From the NCBI GenBank assembly GCA_023384575.1, contig JAHDVP010000003.1, forward strand, positions 137,086-201,085: a stretch of DNA of 64,000 nucleotides. The letters run 5' to 3'. The notes under the pieces are model-generated. The model did not search any database. It was not told the origin of the DNA and saw nothing but the letters and a program-made list of their open reading frames with translations. Positions 1 to 7,904 of this stretch are shown piece by piece. The DNA comes from Acidobacteriota bacterium. Lineage in GTDB: Bacteria; Acidobacteriota; Vicinamibacteria; Vicinamibacterales; JAFNAJ01. Numbering within the stretch: position 1 is the first letter of the stretch; every line of letters begins with the position of its first letter. Made by a program: the position numbers and the translations under genes.

Positions 1-73
1 TCCCGCGCCCGAGAGTGGCGGTCTTCGCCACCTGATCGCCCCAGACGTTTCGGGGTTCCCGGAGGATTCATTC
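1..73 (+). promoter_or_regulatory. 5' leader of the five-gene metabolic operon, with a small hairpin and strong RBS
   Basis: The stretch before the first gene holds a perfect 6-bp inverted repeat with a 5-nt loop (15-20 pairing with 26-31). A GGAGG ribosome binding site at 61-65 lies 8 nt before the ATG at 74. No convincing -35/-10 pair is visible, and the window cuts the region, so the promoter may lie further upstream. Confidence 0.4.
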
Positions 74-1192
74 ATGGCCACGCACAGGATTGGCTGGATG
101 CCCGGAGACGGCATCGGCAACGACGTGATGGAAGCAACGCGACTCGTGCTCGATCGGGCCGGGTTCGAGGCGGAGTACGTACACGGCGACATCGGCTGGG
201 ACTACTGGTGCAGCGAGGGCGACGCGCTGCCCCAGCGCACCGTCGACATGCTCGGCACCGTCAAGGCTGCCCTGTTCGGCGCCATCACGTCGAAGCCGAT
301 CAAGGAAGCCGCTCAGGAGCTGGCGCCGGCTCTCCAGGGGTCCGGCCTCGTCTACCGGTCGCCGATTGTCCGGATGCGGCAGCTCTTCGACCTGTACGTG
401 TGCCTGAGGCCCTGCCGCGCCTACCCGAGCAACCCGCTGAACTACAAGGAAGGCATCGATCTGGTGGTGTTCCGCGAGAACACCGAGGATCTCTACGCCG
501 GCGTCGAGTTTCCCCAGGTGCCCGATCGCCTGCGCGAGACGCTGACGGAGCTGTCGCCGCCGTTCAAGGCCTTCAAGGACCTGCCGGGGACCGAGTACGC
601 GGTGTCGTGCAAGATCAACACGAAGGCCGGCTCGGAGCGCATTGTCCGCGCGGCGTTCGAGTTCGCCCGCACGTACGGCCGCCGCAAGGTGAGTGTCGTC
701 CACAAGGCCAACGTCGTCCGTGCCACCGATGGCCTGTTCCTCGAGGCGGCGCGGCGCGTGGCCCACGACTACCCCGACATCGCCGTCGACGATGCGAACG
801 TCGACGCGATCACGATGTGGCTGCTCAAGAACCCGTTCAACTACGACGTGCTGGTCGCGCCGAACCTCTACGGCGACATCATCTCGGATCTCTGCGCGCA
901 GATGGTGGGCGGGCTGGGCTTCGGGTGCTCGGGCAACATCGGGCACCAGCTCGCGGTGTTCGAGCCGACGCACGGATCGGCCCCGAAGTACGCGGGCCAG
1001 TACAAGGTGAACCCCATTGCGACGATTCTCGCCGCGAAGATGATGCTCGACTGGCTCGGCGAGCGCGACATGGGGGCGCGGATCGATCGAGCGGTGGCCG
1101 AGGTGATTCGAGAGGGGACCGTCCGCACCTACGACATGGGCGGCAGCGCGTCGACGCTCGACATGGCCGAGGCCATCGCCGCGAGGCTGTGA
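74..1192 (+). CDS. isocitrate/isopropylmalate-type dehydrogenase
   Basis: A 372-residue member of the beta-decarboxylating dehydrogenase family, which oxidises a 2-hydroxy-3-carboxy acid and releases CO2. Visible family features are the substrate arginines R102, R112 and R134 (in FRENTEDLYAG), the catalytic Lys in VVHKANV (about 211), and metal aspartates in the NLYGDIISD region. The substrate loop (RSPIVRMRQ, 95-103) keeps the Ser of E. coli isocitrate dehydrogenase but has Ile98 where that enzyme has Asn115. K305-Y306 (in SAPKYAGQ) match the NADP-binding Lys-Tyr pair of E. coli Icd, suggesting NADP use. The REN motif is more like isocitrate or homoisocitrate dehydrogenase than LeuB. It overlaps the next gene by ATGA. 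The family is sure and the substrate is not: isocitrate, homoisocitrate, 3-methylmalate and D-malate/tartrate-type substrates remain possible. Confidence 0.9.
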   Translation: MATHRIGWMPGDGIGNDVMEATRLVLDRAGFEAEYVHGDIGWDYWCSEGDALPQRTVDMLGTVKAALFGAITSKPIKEAAQELAPALQGSGLVYRSPIVRMRQLFDLYVCLRPCRAYPSNPLNYKEGIDLVVFRENTEDLYAGVEFPQVPDRLRETLTELSPPFKAFKDLPGTEYAVSCKINTKAGSERIVRAAFEFARTYGRRKVSVVHKANVVRATDGLFLEAARRVAHDYPDIAVDDANVDAITMWLLKNPFNYDVLVAPNLYGDIISDLCAQMVGGLGFGCSGNIGHQLAVFEPTHGSAPKYAGQYKVNPIATILAAKMMLDWLGERDMGARIDRAVAEVIREGTVRTYDMGGSASTLDMAEAIAARL

Positions 1193-2103
1193 TGGCGCGC
1201 ATCGTGCTTCACGAGGTGGGCCCTCGCGACGGCCTTCAGATGGAGAAGGCCGTCGTGCCGACCGACGTGAAGGAGGCCTGGATCAGGCGTCTGCTCGCGG
1301 CCGGCCTCGACATCGTGCAGGTGGGCTCGTTCGTGCACCCTGACAAGGTGCCGCAGATGGCCGACACCGACGAGCTGTTCCGGCGGCTCACGGCCGACCG
1401 GCCCGCCGGCGGCGTCCTCTCCGGCCTCGCGCTGAACGAGAAGGGCGTCGATCGCGGGCTGCGGTGCGGCGTCGAGCTGTTCTGCGTGGGCGCGTCGGCG
1501 AGCGACACGCACAGCCGGCGGAACACCGGCATGAGCACTGACGAGGCCGTCGGCCGCATCGTCGCGGTCGCACGTGAAGCGGTGGCCGCGAAGAAGGCCG
1601 TGCAGATCTCGGTGCAGTCGGCCTTCGGCTGCGGCTTCGAGGGGCCGATCCCGGAAGAGCGGGTGCTCGGCATCGTGCGGGCGTATCTCGAGGCAGGTCT
1701 GCGGCAGGTCAGCCTCGCCGACACGGCTGGCCACGCGCACCCGGCGCAGGTCGAGCGCCTGTTCTCTCAGGTGAGGGCGCTCGCCTCCGACGTGGAGTGC
1801 ACCTGCCATCTCCACAACACGTATGGCCTCGGGATGGCCAACATCTTCGCGGCCCTGCGGGCCGGCGTCACGGCGGTCGAGACGTCCTTCGCCGGGCTCG
1901 GCGGCTGTCCCTTCACGAAGGTGGCCGCCGGCAACGTGGCCACCGAGGACTTCGTGCACGCGCTGCAGCGCGACTCGCTGCGCGAGGACGTGGATCTTCA
2001 GGCGCTGATCGCGGTCTCCCGCGACGTGGGCGCCCATCTGGGGCGGGAGATGCCGGGCTTCGTCCACAAGACCGGGCCGATCGCCCGCGCGGAGCGGACA
2101 TGA
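1192..2103 (+). CDS. HMG-CoA lyase-like DRE-TIM metallolyase
   Basis: A 303-residue protein of the HMG-CoA lyase branch of the DRE-TIM superfamily, whose members cleave (or form) a 3-hydroxyacyl-CoA from a CoA ester and an oxo acid or ketone. It begins with HEVGPRDGLQ, giving the conserved Glu8, Arg12 and Asp13. Metal ligands are present as DTAG and the HLH of CTCHLHNTYG. The flexible loop AGLGGCPF carries the catalytic Cys239. The strand equivalent to human IETTSFV reads IVQVGSFV, so the substrate-contacting Glu72 of the human enzyme is Gln43 here. This change argues against ordinary HMG-CoA as substrate. It is translationally coupled at both ends (ATGA overlaps) to the dehydrogenase and CoA transferase genes. 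A citramalyl-CoA- or citryl-CoA-like substrate is possible but unproven. Confidence 0.88.
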   Translation: MARIVLHEVGPRDGLQMEKAVVPTDVKEAWIRRLLAAGLDIVQVGSFVHPDKVPQMADTDELFRRLTADRPAGGVLSGLALNEKGVDRGLRCGVELFCVGASASDTHSRRNTGMSTDEAVGRIVAVAREAVAAKKAVQISVQSAFGCGFEGPIPEERVLGIVRAYLEAGLRQVSLADTAGHAHPAQVERLFSQVRALASDVECTCHLHNTYGLGMANIFAALRAGVTAVETSFAGLGGCPFTKVAAGNVATEDFVHALQRDSLREDVDLQALIAVSRDVGAHLGREMPGFVHKTGPIARAERT

Positions 2104-3299
2104 CCCAGCCGATGCTGAAGGGCGTGCGGGTACTCGACCTCACCAACGTGCTGTCGGGCCCGTTCGCCACCTTGCACCTCGCGCTGCTCGGTGCCGAGGT
2201 GATCAAGATCGAGAACCCGAAAGACGGCGACCTCGCGCGCAAGCTGGGCATCGTGCCCGAGCTCAACGAGCAGCTGATGGGCACGAGCTTCCTCGCGCAG
2301 AACGCGAACAAGAAGTCGGTGACGCTGAACCTGAAGCCGGCCGAGGGAAAGGAGATCTTCAAGCGACTCGTGGGCACCGCCGACGTGCTCGTCGAGAACT
2401 TCCGTCCCGACGTGATGGACCGCCTCGGGCTGGGGTACGCGACGCTCTCCCCCCTGAACCCGAAGCTCGTCTACTGCGCCATCTCCGGGTTCGGCCGCAC
2501 GGGCCCGGACGCGCTCAAGCCCGCCTACGATCAGATCATCCAGGGGCTCTCCGGCGTGATGGCGGTCAACGGCGACCAGCGGCTGAACCCGCTGCGTGCC
2601 GGGTTCCCGGTGTGCGACACCGTCGGCGGTCTCAACGCGGCGTTCGCCGTGATGGCGGCGCTCTACCACCGCGAGCGGACGGGCGAAGGTCAGTACATCG
2701 ACGTGGCGCTGCTCGACTCGATCATGCCGCTCATGGGCTGGGTGGCGGCGAACCTGCTGATCGGCGGACAGGCGCCAGTGCTCATGGGCAACGACAACTT
2801 CACGGCCGCGCCGTCTGGCACGTTCCGGACGGGCGACGGCTACATCAACATCGCCGCCAACAAGCAGGAGCAGTGGGAGGCGCTGTGCGAGGTGCTGGAG
2901 CTCGTCGAGCTCAAGACCGACCCGCGCTTCGAGAAGCGTGACGCGCGCAAGAAGCACCGTCAGGCGCTCACGCCGCTCGTCGAGGCGAAGCTCGTCGGGC
3001 GCCCGACGGCCGAGTGGGTGGAGCGGCTGAATGCGCGCGACGTGCCGAGCGGCGCGATCCTGAGTCTCGAGGACGCGCTCGGGCAGCCGCAGGTCGCGCA
3101 CCGGGGCGCGCTCGAGCAGGTGCCCGTCGAGGGGATCGGCACGCTGCCGCTCTTCGGATTGACGGCGCACTTCGGCAAGGGGCACGGCCACATCGAGGCG
3201 CCGCCGCCACGGCTCGGCGCGCACACGCGCGAGGTGCTGACGGAGATCGGGGTCGATGACGAGGCGCTCGCCAGGTTGAAGGGCGCGGGCATCGTCTGA
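2100..3299 (+). CDS. CaiB/BaiF (class III) CoA transferase
   Basis: A 399-residue class III CoA transferase, which moves CoA between two carboxylic acids through enzyme-bound mixed anhydrides. The N-terminus VRVLDLTNVLSGPF is the family opening, and the catalytic aspartate is probably Asp173 in PVCDTVGGLNAAF, the position aligned with Asp169 of formyl-CoA transferase. YHRERTGEGQYIDVAL is the conserved segment that follows. The ATG at 2100 overlaps the lyase stop codon, which fixes the start. In this operon it would load CoA onto, or remove it from, the hydroxy-dicarboxylate handled by the lyase. Close relatives use succinyl-CoA with itaconate, citramalate or mesaconate, so one of these is a fair guess. 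The exact acids cannot be read from the sequence. Confidence 0.92.
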   Translation: MTQPMLKGVRVLDLTNVLSGPFATLHLALLGAEVIKIENPKDGDLARKLGIVPELNEQLMGTSFLAQNANKKSVTLNLKPAEGKEIFKRLVGTADVLVENFRPDVMDRLGLGYATLSPLNPKLVYCAISGFGRTGPDALKPAYDQIIQGLSGVMAVNGDQRLNPLRAGFPVCDTVGGLNAAFAVMAALYHRERTGEGQYIDVALLDSIMPLMGWVAANLLIGGQAPVLMGNDNFTAAPSGTFRTGDGYINIAANKQEQWEALCEVLELVELKTDPRFEKRDARKKHRQALTPLVEAKLVGRPTAEWVERLNARDVPSGAILSLEDALGQPQVAHRGALEQVPVEGIGTLPLFGLTAHFGKGHGHIEAPPPRLGAHTREVLTEIGVDDEALARLKGAGIV

Positions 3300-3373
3300 C
3301 GCCGGTCGCCCGACGACTGGCGATCGGGCGCCGGCGCACGAACGGGGACTCGTTCCGGAGGAGAGGACGTTCC

Positions 3374-4663
3374 ATGGGCATGACCTACGTGCAGAAGCTG
3401 CTCGCCCGGGCCTGCGGCCGCGCGCACGTCGACGTCGGCGAGGTCGTCGAGCCGCCGGTCGACCTCGCGATGTCGCACGAGAACGCGGCGCTCGTCGTCA
3501 ACCAGTTCAAGGCGATCTACGAGGGGACCGGACGCGAGCCGCGCGTGTGGGCGCCAGATCGGGTCGCCATCATCTTCGATCACCGCGTGCCGGCGGAGTC
3601 GGCCAAGACCGCGAGTAATCAGAAGCGCGTGCGCGAGTTCGTCGGCGCGCAGGGGTTGACGAAGTTCCACGACATCCGCGGCGACCGCGGCGGCATCTGC
3701 CATCAGATCCTGCCGGAGAACGGCTACGTTCGCCCAGGCGCGGTGGTCGTGGGCACCGACAGCCACACGACGACGCACGGTGCGCTCGGCGCGTTCGCCT
3801 TCGGCATCGGCGCCACCGAGATGGCGTCGGTCTGGACGCTCGGCCGGGTGCTGAACCTCGAGGTGCCGGCGACGATTCGGGTCGACGTGCACGGCCCGCT
3901 GCCCGACGGCGTCTACGCGAAGGACCTGATCCTCCACCTGATCGGCCGGCTCGGGGCCGAAGGGGCCAATTTCAAGGTCATCGAGTTCCACGGCGACACG
4001 ATCCGGGACATGCCGACCTCGGGTCGGCTGGTGCTCTGCAACATGACGGTGGAGGCCGGCGCGACGGCCGGTGTCGTCGTACCCGACGACGAGACCGCCA
4101 GATACCTCAGGGACGAAGCGGGGGTTGCCGACGCGCTCGATGGCTTCGCGCCCGACGCCGATGCGGTGTACGACCGGGTCGTGGACATCGACGTGACGAC
4201 GCTCGTCCCGCAGGTGGCGTGTCCGCACACTGTCGACAACGTCAAGCCCATCGAGTCGGTGACGGGCACCAGGGTGCACCAGATCGTGATCGGGTCGTGC
4301 ACCAACGGCCGCCTCGACGACCTCGAGGTCGCGGCGCGGATCCTCCGCGGGCGCCGCGTGGCCGACGGAACCAGGCTGCTGGTGTTTCCGGCTTCGTGGC
4401 GCATCTATTCCGACGCGATGCGCCTCGGCTACCTGCAGGCGCTCGTCGACGCCGGGGCTGTCGTCTGCAATCCGGGGTGCGGCCCGTGCCTGGGCGTCCA
4501 CCAGGGTGCGCTCGGCGACGGCGAGACGGCGCTCGCCACGACGAACCGGAACTTCAAGGGGCGCATGGGCAATCCAGGCGCCGACGTGTATCTGTGTTCC
4601 ACGGCGGTGGCGGCCGCAAGCGCACTCACCGGCCACATCGCCGACCCCAGAGGAGGGCACTGA
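3374..4663 (+). CDS. aconitase-family hydro-lyase, large subunit (LeuC/HacA-like)
   Basis: A 429-residue large subunit of the two-subunit isopropylmalate isomerase/homoaconitase family, which moves a hydroxyl group between adjacent carbons through a dehydrated intermediate. The [4Fe-4S] ligands are Cys309 (GSCTNGR), Cys369 and Cys372 (NPGCGPCLG). VGTDSHTTTHGALG and FGIGATEMA are the usual active-site segments. The length fits the archaeal/bacterial short LeuC type rather than monomeric aconitase. The start at 3374 has a GGAGGAG ribosome binding site at 3357-3363, and a second ATG two codons later is an alternative. It lies 74 nt after the CoA transferase gene and one base before its small subunit. 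It could act on isopropylmalate, but the gene company points to another 2- or 3-substituted malate. Confidence 0.92.
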   Translation: MGMTYVQKLLARACGRAHVDVGEVVEPPVDLAMSHENAALVVNQFKAIYEGTGREPRVWAPDRVAIIFDHRVPAESAKTASNQKRVREFVGAQGLTKFHDIRGDRGGICHQILPENGYVRPGAVVVGTDSHTTTHGALGAFAFGIGATEMASVWTLGRVLNLEVPATIRVDVHGPLPDGVYAKDLILHLIGRLGAEGANFKVIEFHGDTIRDMPTSGRLVLCNMTVEAGATAGVVVPDDETARYLRDEAGVADALDGFAPDADAVYDRVVDIDVTTLVPQVACPHTVDNVKPIESVTGTRVHQIVIGSCTNGRLDDLEVAARILRGRRVADGTRLLVFPASWRIYSDAMRLGYLQALVDAGAVVCNPGCGPCLGVHQGALGDGETALATTNRNFKGRMGNPGADVYLCSTAVAAASALTGHIADPRGGH

Positions 4664-4664
4664 G

Positions 4665-5180
4665 ATGACGACACGCCCCGTCGTCTTCACCCTCGGCGAC
4701 GACGTGTCGACCGACCTCATCTACCCAGGCCGTTACATGGCCACCGTGCTGCCGACGGAGACCCCGCAATACGCCTTCGCCGATCACGCGGAGTTCCGCG
4801 TGAAGCTCTCGTCCGGGGAGATCGCCCCGGGCTCCGTCGTCGTCGCGGGCGCCAACTTCGGATGCGGGTCGTCGCGCGAGCAGGCGGCCTCGTGCCTGAA
4901 GGGCTACGACCTCGTCGTCGTGGCCCGCGATTTCGCGCGGATCTTCCTGCAGAACGCGATCAACGTCGGCCTCCAGGTCGTCATCTGTCCCGACATCGAG
5001 GCGAACGAGGGCGATGAAGTCGAGCTGACCGACCGGGAGGTGGTCAACCACACATCCGGCCGACGCTTCGCGATCCGCCCGCTGCCGGCAGCGCGCCAGG
5101 CCATCATCGATGCCGGAGGCCTCGTGCCCTACACGCGCGAACTGCTCACGAGGCAGGAGGTGAAGCGACCGGCATCCTGA
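4665..5180 (+). CDS. aconitase-family hydro-lyase, small subunit (LeuD/HacB-like)
   Basis: The 171-residue small (swivel) subunit partner of the preceding gene. DDVSTDLIYPGRYMA and NFGCGSSREQAA are the conserved signatures, the second contributing substrate-binding serine and arginine. The substrate-recognition loop reads YMAT where the characterised archaeal homoaconitase has YLRT, whose Arg holds the distal carboxylate. Loss of that Arg suggests a non-carboxylated side chain such as methyl or alkyl. The ATG at 4665 follows an AGGAGG site at 4651-4656 inside the end of the large-subunit gene. It closes the operon and is followed by the convergent proS. Confidence 0.92.
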   Translation: MTTRPVVFTLGDDVSTDLIYPGRYMATVLPTETPQYAFADHAEFRVKLSSGEIAPGSVVVAGANFGCGSSREQAASCLKGYDLVVVARDFARIFLQNAINVGLQVVICPDIEANEGDEVELTDREVVNHTSGRRFAIRPLPAARQAIIDAGGLVPYTRELLTRQEVKRPAS

Positions 5181-5234
5181 GAGGGCCTACGCTCGGTCTC
5201 CGCTCGCGCCCAGGCGCCGCTGGATCGACGACCT

Positions 5235-5256
5235 GGCCGCGGGCCCCTCGGCGGCC
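5235..5256. terminator. possible bidirectional hairpin between convergent genes
   Basis: GGCCGC at 5235-5240 pairs with GCGGCC at 5251-5256 across a 10-nt loop, between two genes that end facing each other (stops at 5180 and 5266). There is no T-run on either side, so termination is a guess from position and pairing. Confidence 0.3.
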
Positions 5257-5265
5257 CACTGACCC

Positions 5266-6717
5266 TCAGTACGCCTTCGCGAACCAGGCGGTGACGACGG
5301 CGGCGCGATCGCACCGGACGCAGGCGCCAGAGGGCTCGGGCGAGCCGAACGGGATGTTGCGGATGGTGGCCTGCGTGTCGCTCTTGATCTGCGCCTCGCA
5401 CTCGGCCGTGCCGCACCAGGGCGCGATGACGAAGCCGGGCCGCCCCTCCATGAGGCTCGAGAACGCGTCCCAGGTCGACGCGCTCGCCGTGCGATCCTCA
5501 CGGAACCGGCGCGCGCGCTCGAGCAGCGTGCGCTGGATGTCGTCGAGCAGCCCCACGACCTGTCCGGGAAGGCCGTCGCGCGGGACGAACGTCTTCTCGC
5601 GCGTGTCGCGTCGCGCGAGCACGACCTGGTGCTTCTCGATGTCCTTCGGGCCGATCTCGAGCCGCACGGGGACGCCCCGCAGCTCCCACTCGGCGAACTT
5701 CCATCCAGGCGTGTAGGCGTCGCGCTCGTCGAGCATCACACGGACGTCGGCTGCGACCAGCGCGTCGCGAATCGCCTGCGCGTGCGGCAGGACCGTCTCG
5801 CGCCAGTTGCCGCGGGGAATGGGGACGATCACCACCTGGTACGGCGCCACGCGCGGCGGCAGGATCAGACCGCTGTCGTCGCCGTGCGTCATGATGACGC
5901 CCCCGATGAGCCGCGTCGACACGCCCCACGACGTCGTCCACGCGTGCTGGAGCGACTTGTCCCGCGCCTGGAACTGGATGCCGAACGCCCGGGCGAAATT
6001 CTGCCCCAGGTTGTGCGAGGTGCCCGCCTGCAGCGCACGACCATCGCCCATGAGCGCCTCGATCGAATACGTCTTGGACGCGCCAGCGAACTTCTCGCTC
6101 TCGCTTTTCTGGCCCTCGACGACCGGCATCGCGAGCACGTTCTCGCAGAACTCCTTGTAGAGCGCGAGGATCTTCAGCGTCTCGTCCTGGGCCTCGTCTT
6201 CGGTCTCGTGCGCGGTGTGCCCTTCCTGCCACAGGAACTCGGTCGTCCGCAGGAACGGCCGCGTGACCTTCTCCCAGCGCACGACGTTGGCCCACTGGTT
6301 GACGAGCACCGGCAGGTCGCGCCACGACTGGATCCACTTCGCGTACATCGTCCCGATGATGGCCTCCGAGGTCGGCCGCACGACCAGCGGCTCCTCGAGT
6401 ACCTCGGTGCCCCCCTTCGTCACCCACGCCACCTGCGGCGCGAAGCCCTCCACGTGCTCCGCCTCGCGCAGCAGCAGGCTCTCGGGAATGAAGAGCGGGA
6501 AATACGCGTTCACGTGCCCGGTGGCCTTGAAACGGCGATCGAGCTGCTGCTGCAGCAGCTCCCAGATGGCGTAGCCGTACGGCCGGATCACCATGCAGCC
6601 CTTGACGGGCGAATAGTCCGCGAGCTCCGCGCGCCGGACGACGTCGAGATACCAGCGCGAGAAGTCCTCGGACTGGGGGGTGATCTCGGTGACGAACGCT
6701 TCCTTCTCGTTGGCCAT
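5266..6717 (-). CDS. proS: prolyl-tRNA synthetase, archaeal/eukaryotic-like form
   Basis: A 483-residue class II aminoacyl-tRNA synthetase that charges tRNA-Pro with proline. It has the compact form without the bacterial editing insertion: the catalytic core occupies about 15-290, with motif 2 in PFLRTTEFLWQEGHTAH and motif 3 in THGDDSGLILPPRVAP. An anticodon-binding domain follows (about 295-400). The C-terminal domain has four cysteines (WCGTAEC near 430 and CVRC near 465) and ends in Ala-Tyr, as in ProRS of the archaeal type. The ATG at 6717 is preceded by a purine-rich stretch. It is divergent from aroB and stands alone as a transcription unit. Confidence 0.97.
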   Translation of the reverse strand: MANEKEAFVTEITPQSEDFSRWYLDVVRRAELADYSPVKGCMVIRPYGYAIWELLQQQLDRRFKATGHVNAYFPLFIPESLLLREAEHVEGFAPQVAWVTKGGTEVLEEPLVVRPTSEAIIGTMYAKWIQSWRDLPVLVNQWANVVRWEKVTRPFLRTTEFLWQEGHTAHETEDEAQDETLKILALYKEFCENVLAMPVVEGQKSESEKFAGASKTYSIEALMGDGRALQAGTSHNLGQNFARAFGIQFQARDKSLQHAWTTSWGVSTRLIGGVIMTHGDDSGLILPPRVAPYQVVIVPIPRGNWRETVLPHAQAIRDALVAADVRVMLDERDAYTPGWKFAEWELRGVPVRLEIGPKDIEKHQVVLARRDTREKTFVPRDGLPGQVVGLLDDIQRTLLERARRFREDRTASASTWDAFSSLMEGRPGFVIAPWCGTAECEAQIKSDTQATIRNIPFGSPEPSGACVRCDRAAVVTAWFAKAY

Positions 6718-6734
6718 GGGCTCCCTTGCGATCC

Positions 6735-6743
6735 TGTTATGCT
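6735..6743. promoter_or_regulatory. possible back-to-back promoter elements between proS and aroB
   Basis: The plus strand reads TGTTATGCT, an extended -10 pattern facing aroB. Just beside it the minus strand reads TGGTAGCAT, an extended -10 facing proS. Neither has a good -35. The 92-nt gap is the only place promoters for both genes can lie unless they are inside coding sequence. Pattern match only. Confidence 0.3.
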
Positions 6744-6809
6744 ACCACTTTCGCTTTCGCGCCACGGTGGCGGGTCGTCGGACCGGGCGCGCAGCCGCTG
6801 GCCTTCGGC

Positions 6810-7889
6810 ATGGACCTGATTCGCATCGACGTCGGCTCCCCACCCGCGACCTACCCGGTCGAGATTGGAGAAGGGCTGGCCGCGACGCTGGCCCGGCATC
6901 TCGACGCTCTCGGCGTGGGCCGCCGACGGGTCGTCGTCTCGACCTTGCCGATCTGGCGGTTCGTCGGCGACCGCCTCGGGTTGGGGCACGTCGACCCCAT
7001 CTTCGTCCCCGACGGCGAGCGCTTCAAGCAGCTGCCGAACGTCGTTCGCATCTACGATGCGCTCATCAAGGCGGGCGTCGACCGGGCGTCGGTCGTCGTC
7101 GCCGTCGGAGGGGGCGTCGTCGGCGACACGGCGGGGTTCGCCGCCGCGACCTTTCTGCGCGGGCTCTCGCTCGTCCACGTGCCGACCACGCTGCTCGCCC
7201 AGGTCGACAGCGCCGTCGGTGGCAAGGTCGGCGTCAACCACCCGCTCGGCAAGAACCTGATAGGCGCCTTCCACCGTCCGCGCGCGGTCGTCGTCGACCC
7301 GACGCTGCTCGGCACGCTGCCCAGGCGCGAGTTTCGCGCAGGACTCTACGAGGTGGTGAAGTACGGCGTGATCGCGAGCGAGGCCATCGTCGAGCGGCTC
7401 GAGCGCGACCTGCGGCGCGTCTTCGCGCGGGATCCCGACGTGCTCGTGCCGCTCATCGCCGACTGCTGCGGCATCAAGGCTCGCGTCGTCACGAGCGACG
7501 AGCGCGAGGCCGGTGAGCGCCGCATCCTGAACTTCGGCCACACCGCGGGCCACGCGCTCGAGGCCATCACGCGGTACCGCCGGTTCCGCCACGGAGAAGC
7601 CGTCGGGTACGGGATGCTCGTCGCCTCGAAGATCGCCGAGGCCCGCGGGCTCGTGCCACCGGCCTTCCACGAACGCCTGGCGCGCCTCATCGCACGGATG
7701 GGCCCGCTGCCGGCCGTCGCCGATCTCTCGGCGAGGCACGCGCTCGAGGCGATGCGGCTCGACAAGAAGGTCGTCGAGGGGCGCCTGCACTACGTGCTGC
7801 CGGTCGCCATGGGACAGACGACCATCGTGGACGACGTGACGGAGAAGGAGCTCGGCAGAGCGCTCGGCGCCATCGGCCTCACGCGCTGA
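6810..7889 (+). CDS. aroB: 3-dehydroquinate synthase
   Basis: A 359-residue cytoplasmic enzyme of the shikimate pathway that converts DAHP to 3-dehydroquinate using NAD and a metal ion. The NAD-binding glycine-rich segment is VGGGVVGDTAGFAAATF, followed by VPTTLLAQVDSAVGGK, the family signature. Metal ligands lie in YEVVKYG (Glu) and NFGHTAGHALE (His, His). The start MDLIRIDV at 6810 is chosen because homology begins there; the frame is open further upstream but that part is not protein-like. No aroK or other aro gene is adjacent. It ends 15 nt from the convergent response-regulator gene. Confidence 0.96.
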   Translation: MDLIRIDVGSPPATYPVEIGEGLAATLARHLDALGVGRRRVVVSTLPIWRFVGDRLGLGHVDPIFVPDGERFKQLPNVVRIYDALIKAGVDRASVVVAVGGGVVGDTAGFAAATFLRGLSLVHVPTTLLAQVDSAVGGKVGVNHPLGKNLIGAFHRPRAVVVDPTLLGTLPRREFRAGLYEVVKYGVIASEAIVERLERDLRRVFARDPDVLVPLIADCCGIKARVVTSDEREAGERRILNFGHTAGHALEAITRYRRFRHGEAVGYGMLVASKIAEARGLVPPAFHERLARLIARMGPLPAVADLSARHALEAMRLDKKVVEGRLHYVLPVAMGQTTIVDDVTEKELGRALGAIGLTR

Positions 7890-7904
7890 ACGACTGCGAG
7901 TCGC

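Noticed and set aside
208-2103. A long open frame (over 600 codons) in another frame across the first genes
   Set aside because: Its first part is Arg/Pro/Gly-rich and unlike any protein; only the final part is the real lyase. GC-rich coding DNA opens such false frames throughout the window.
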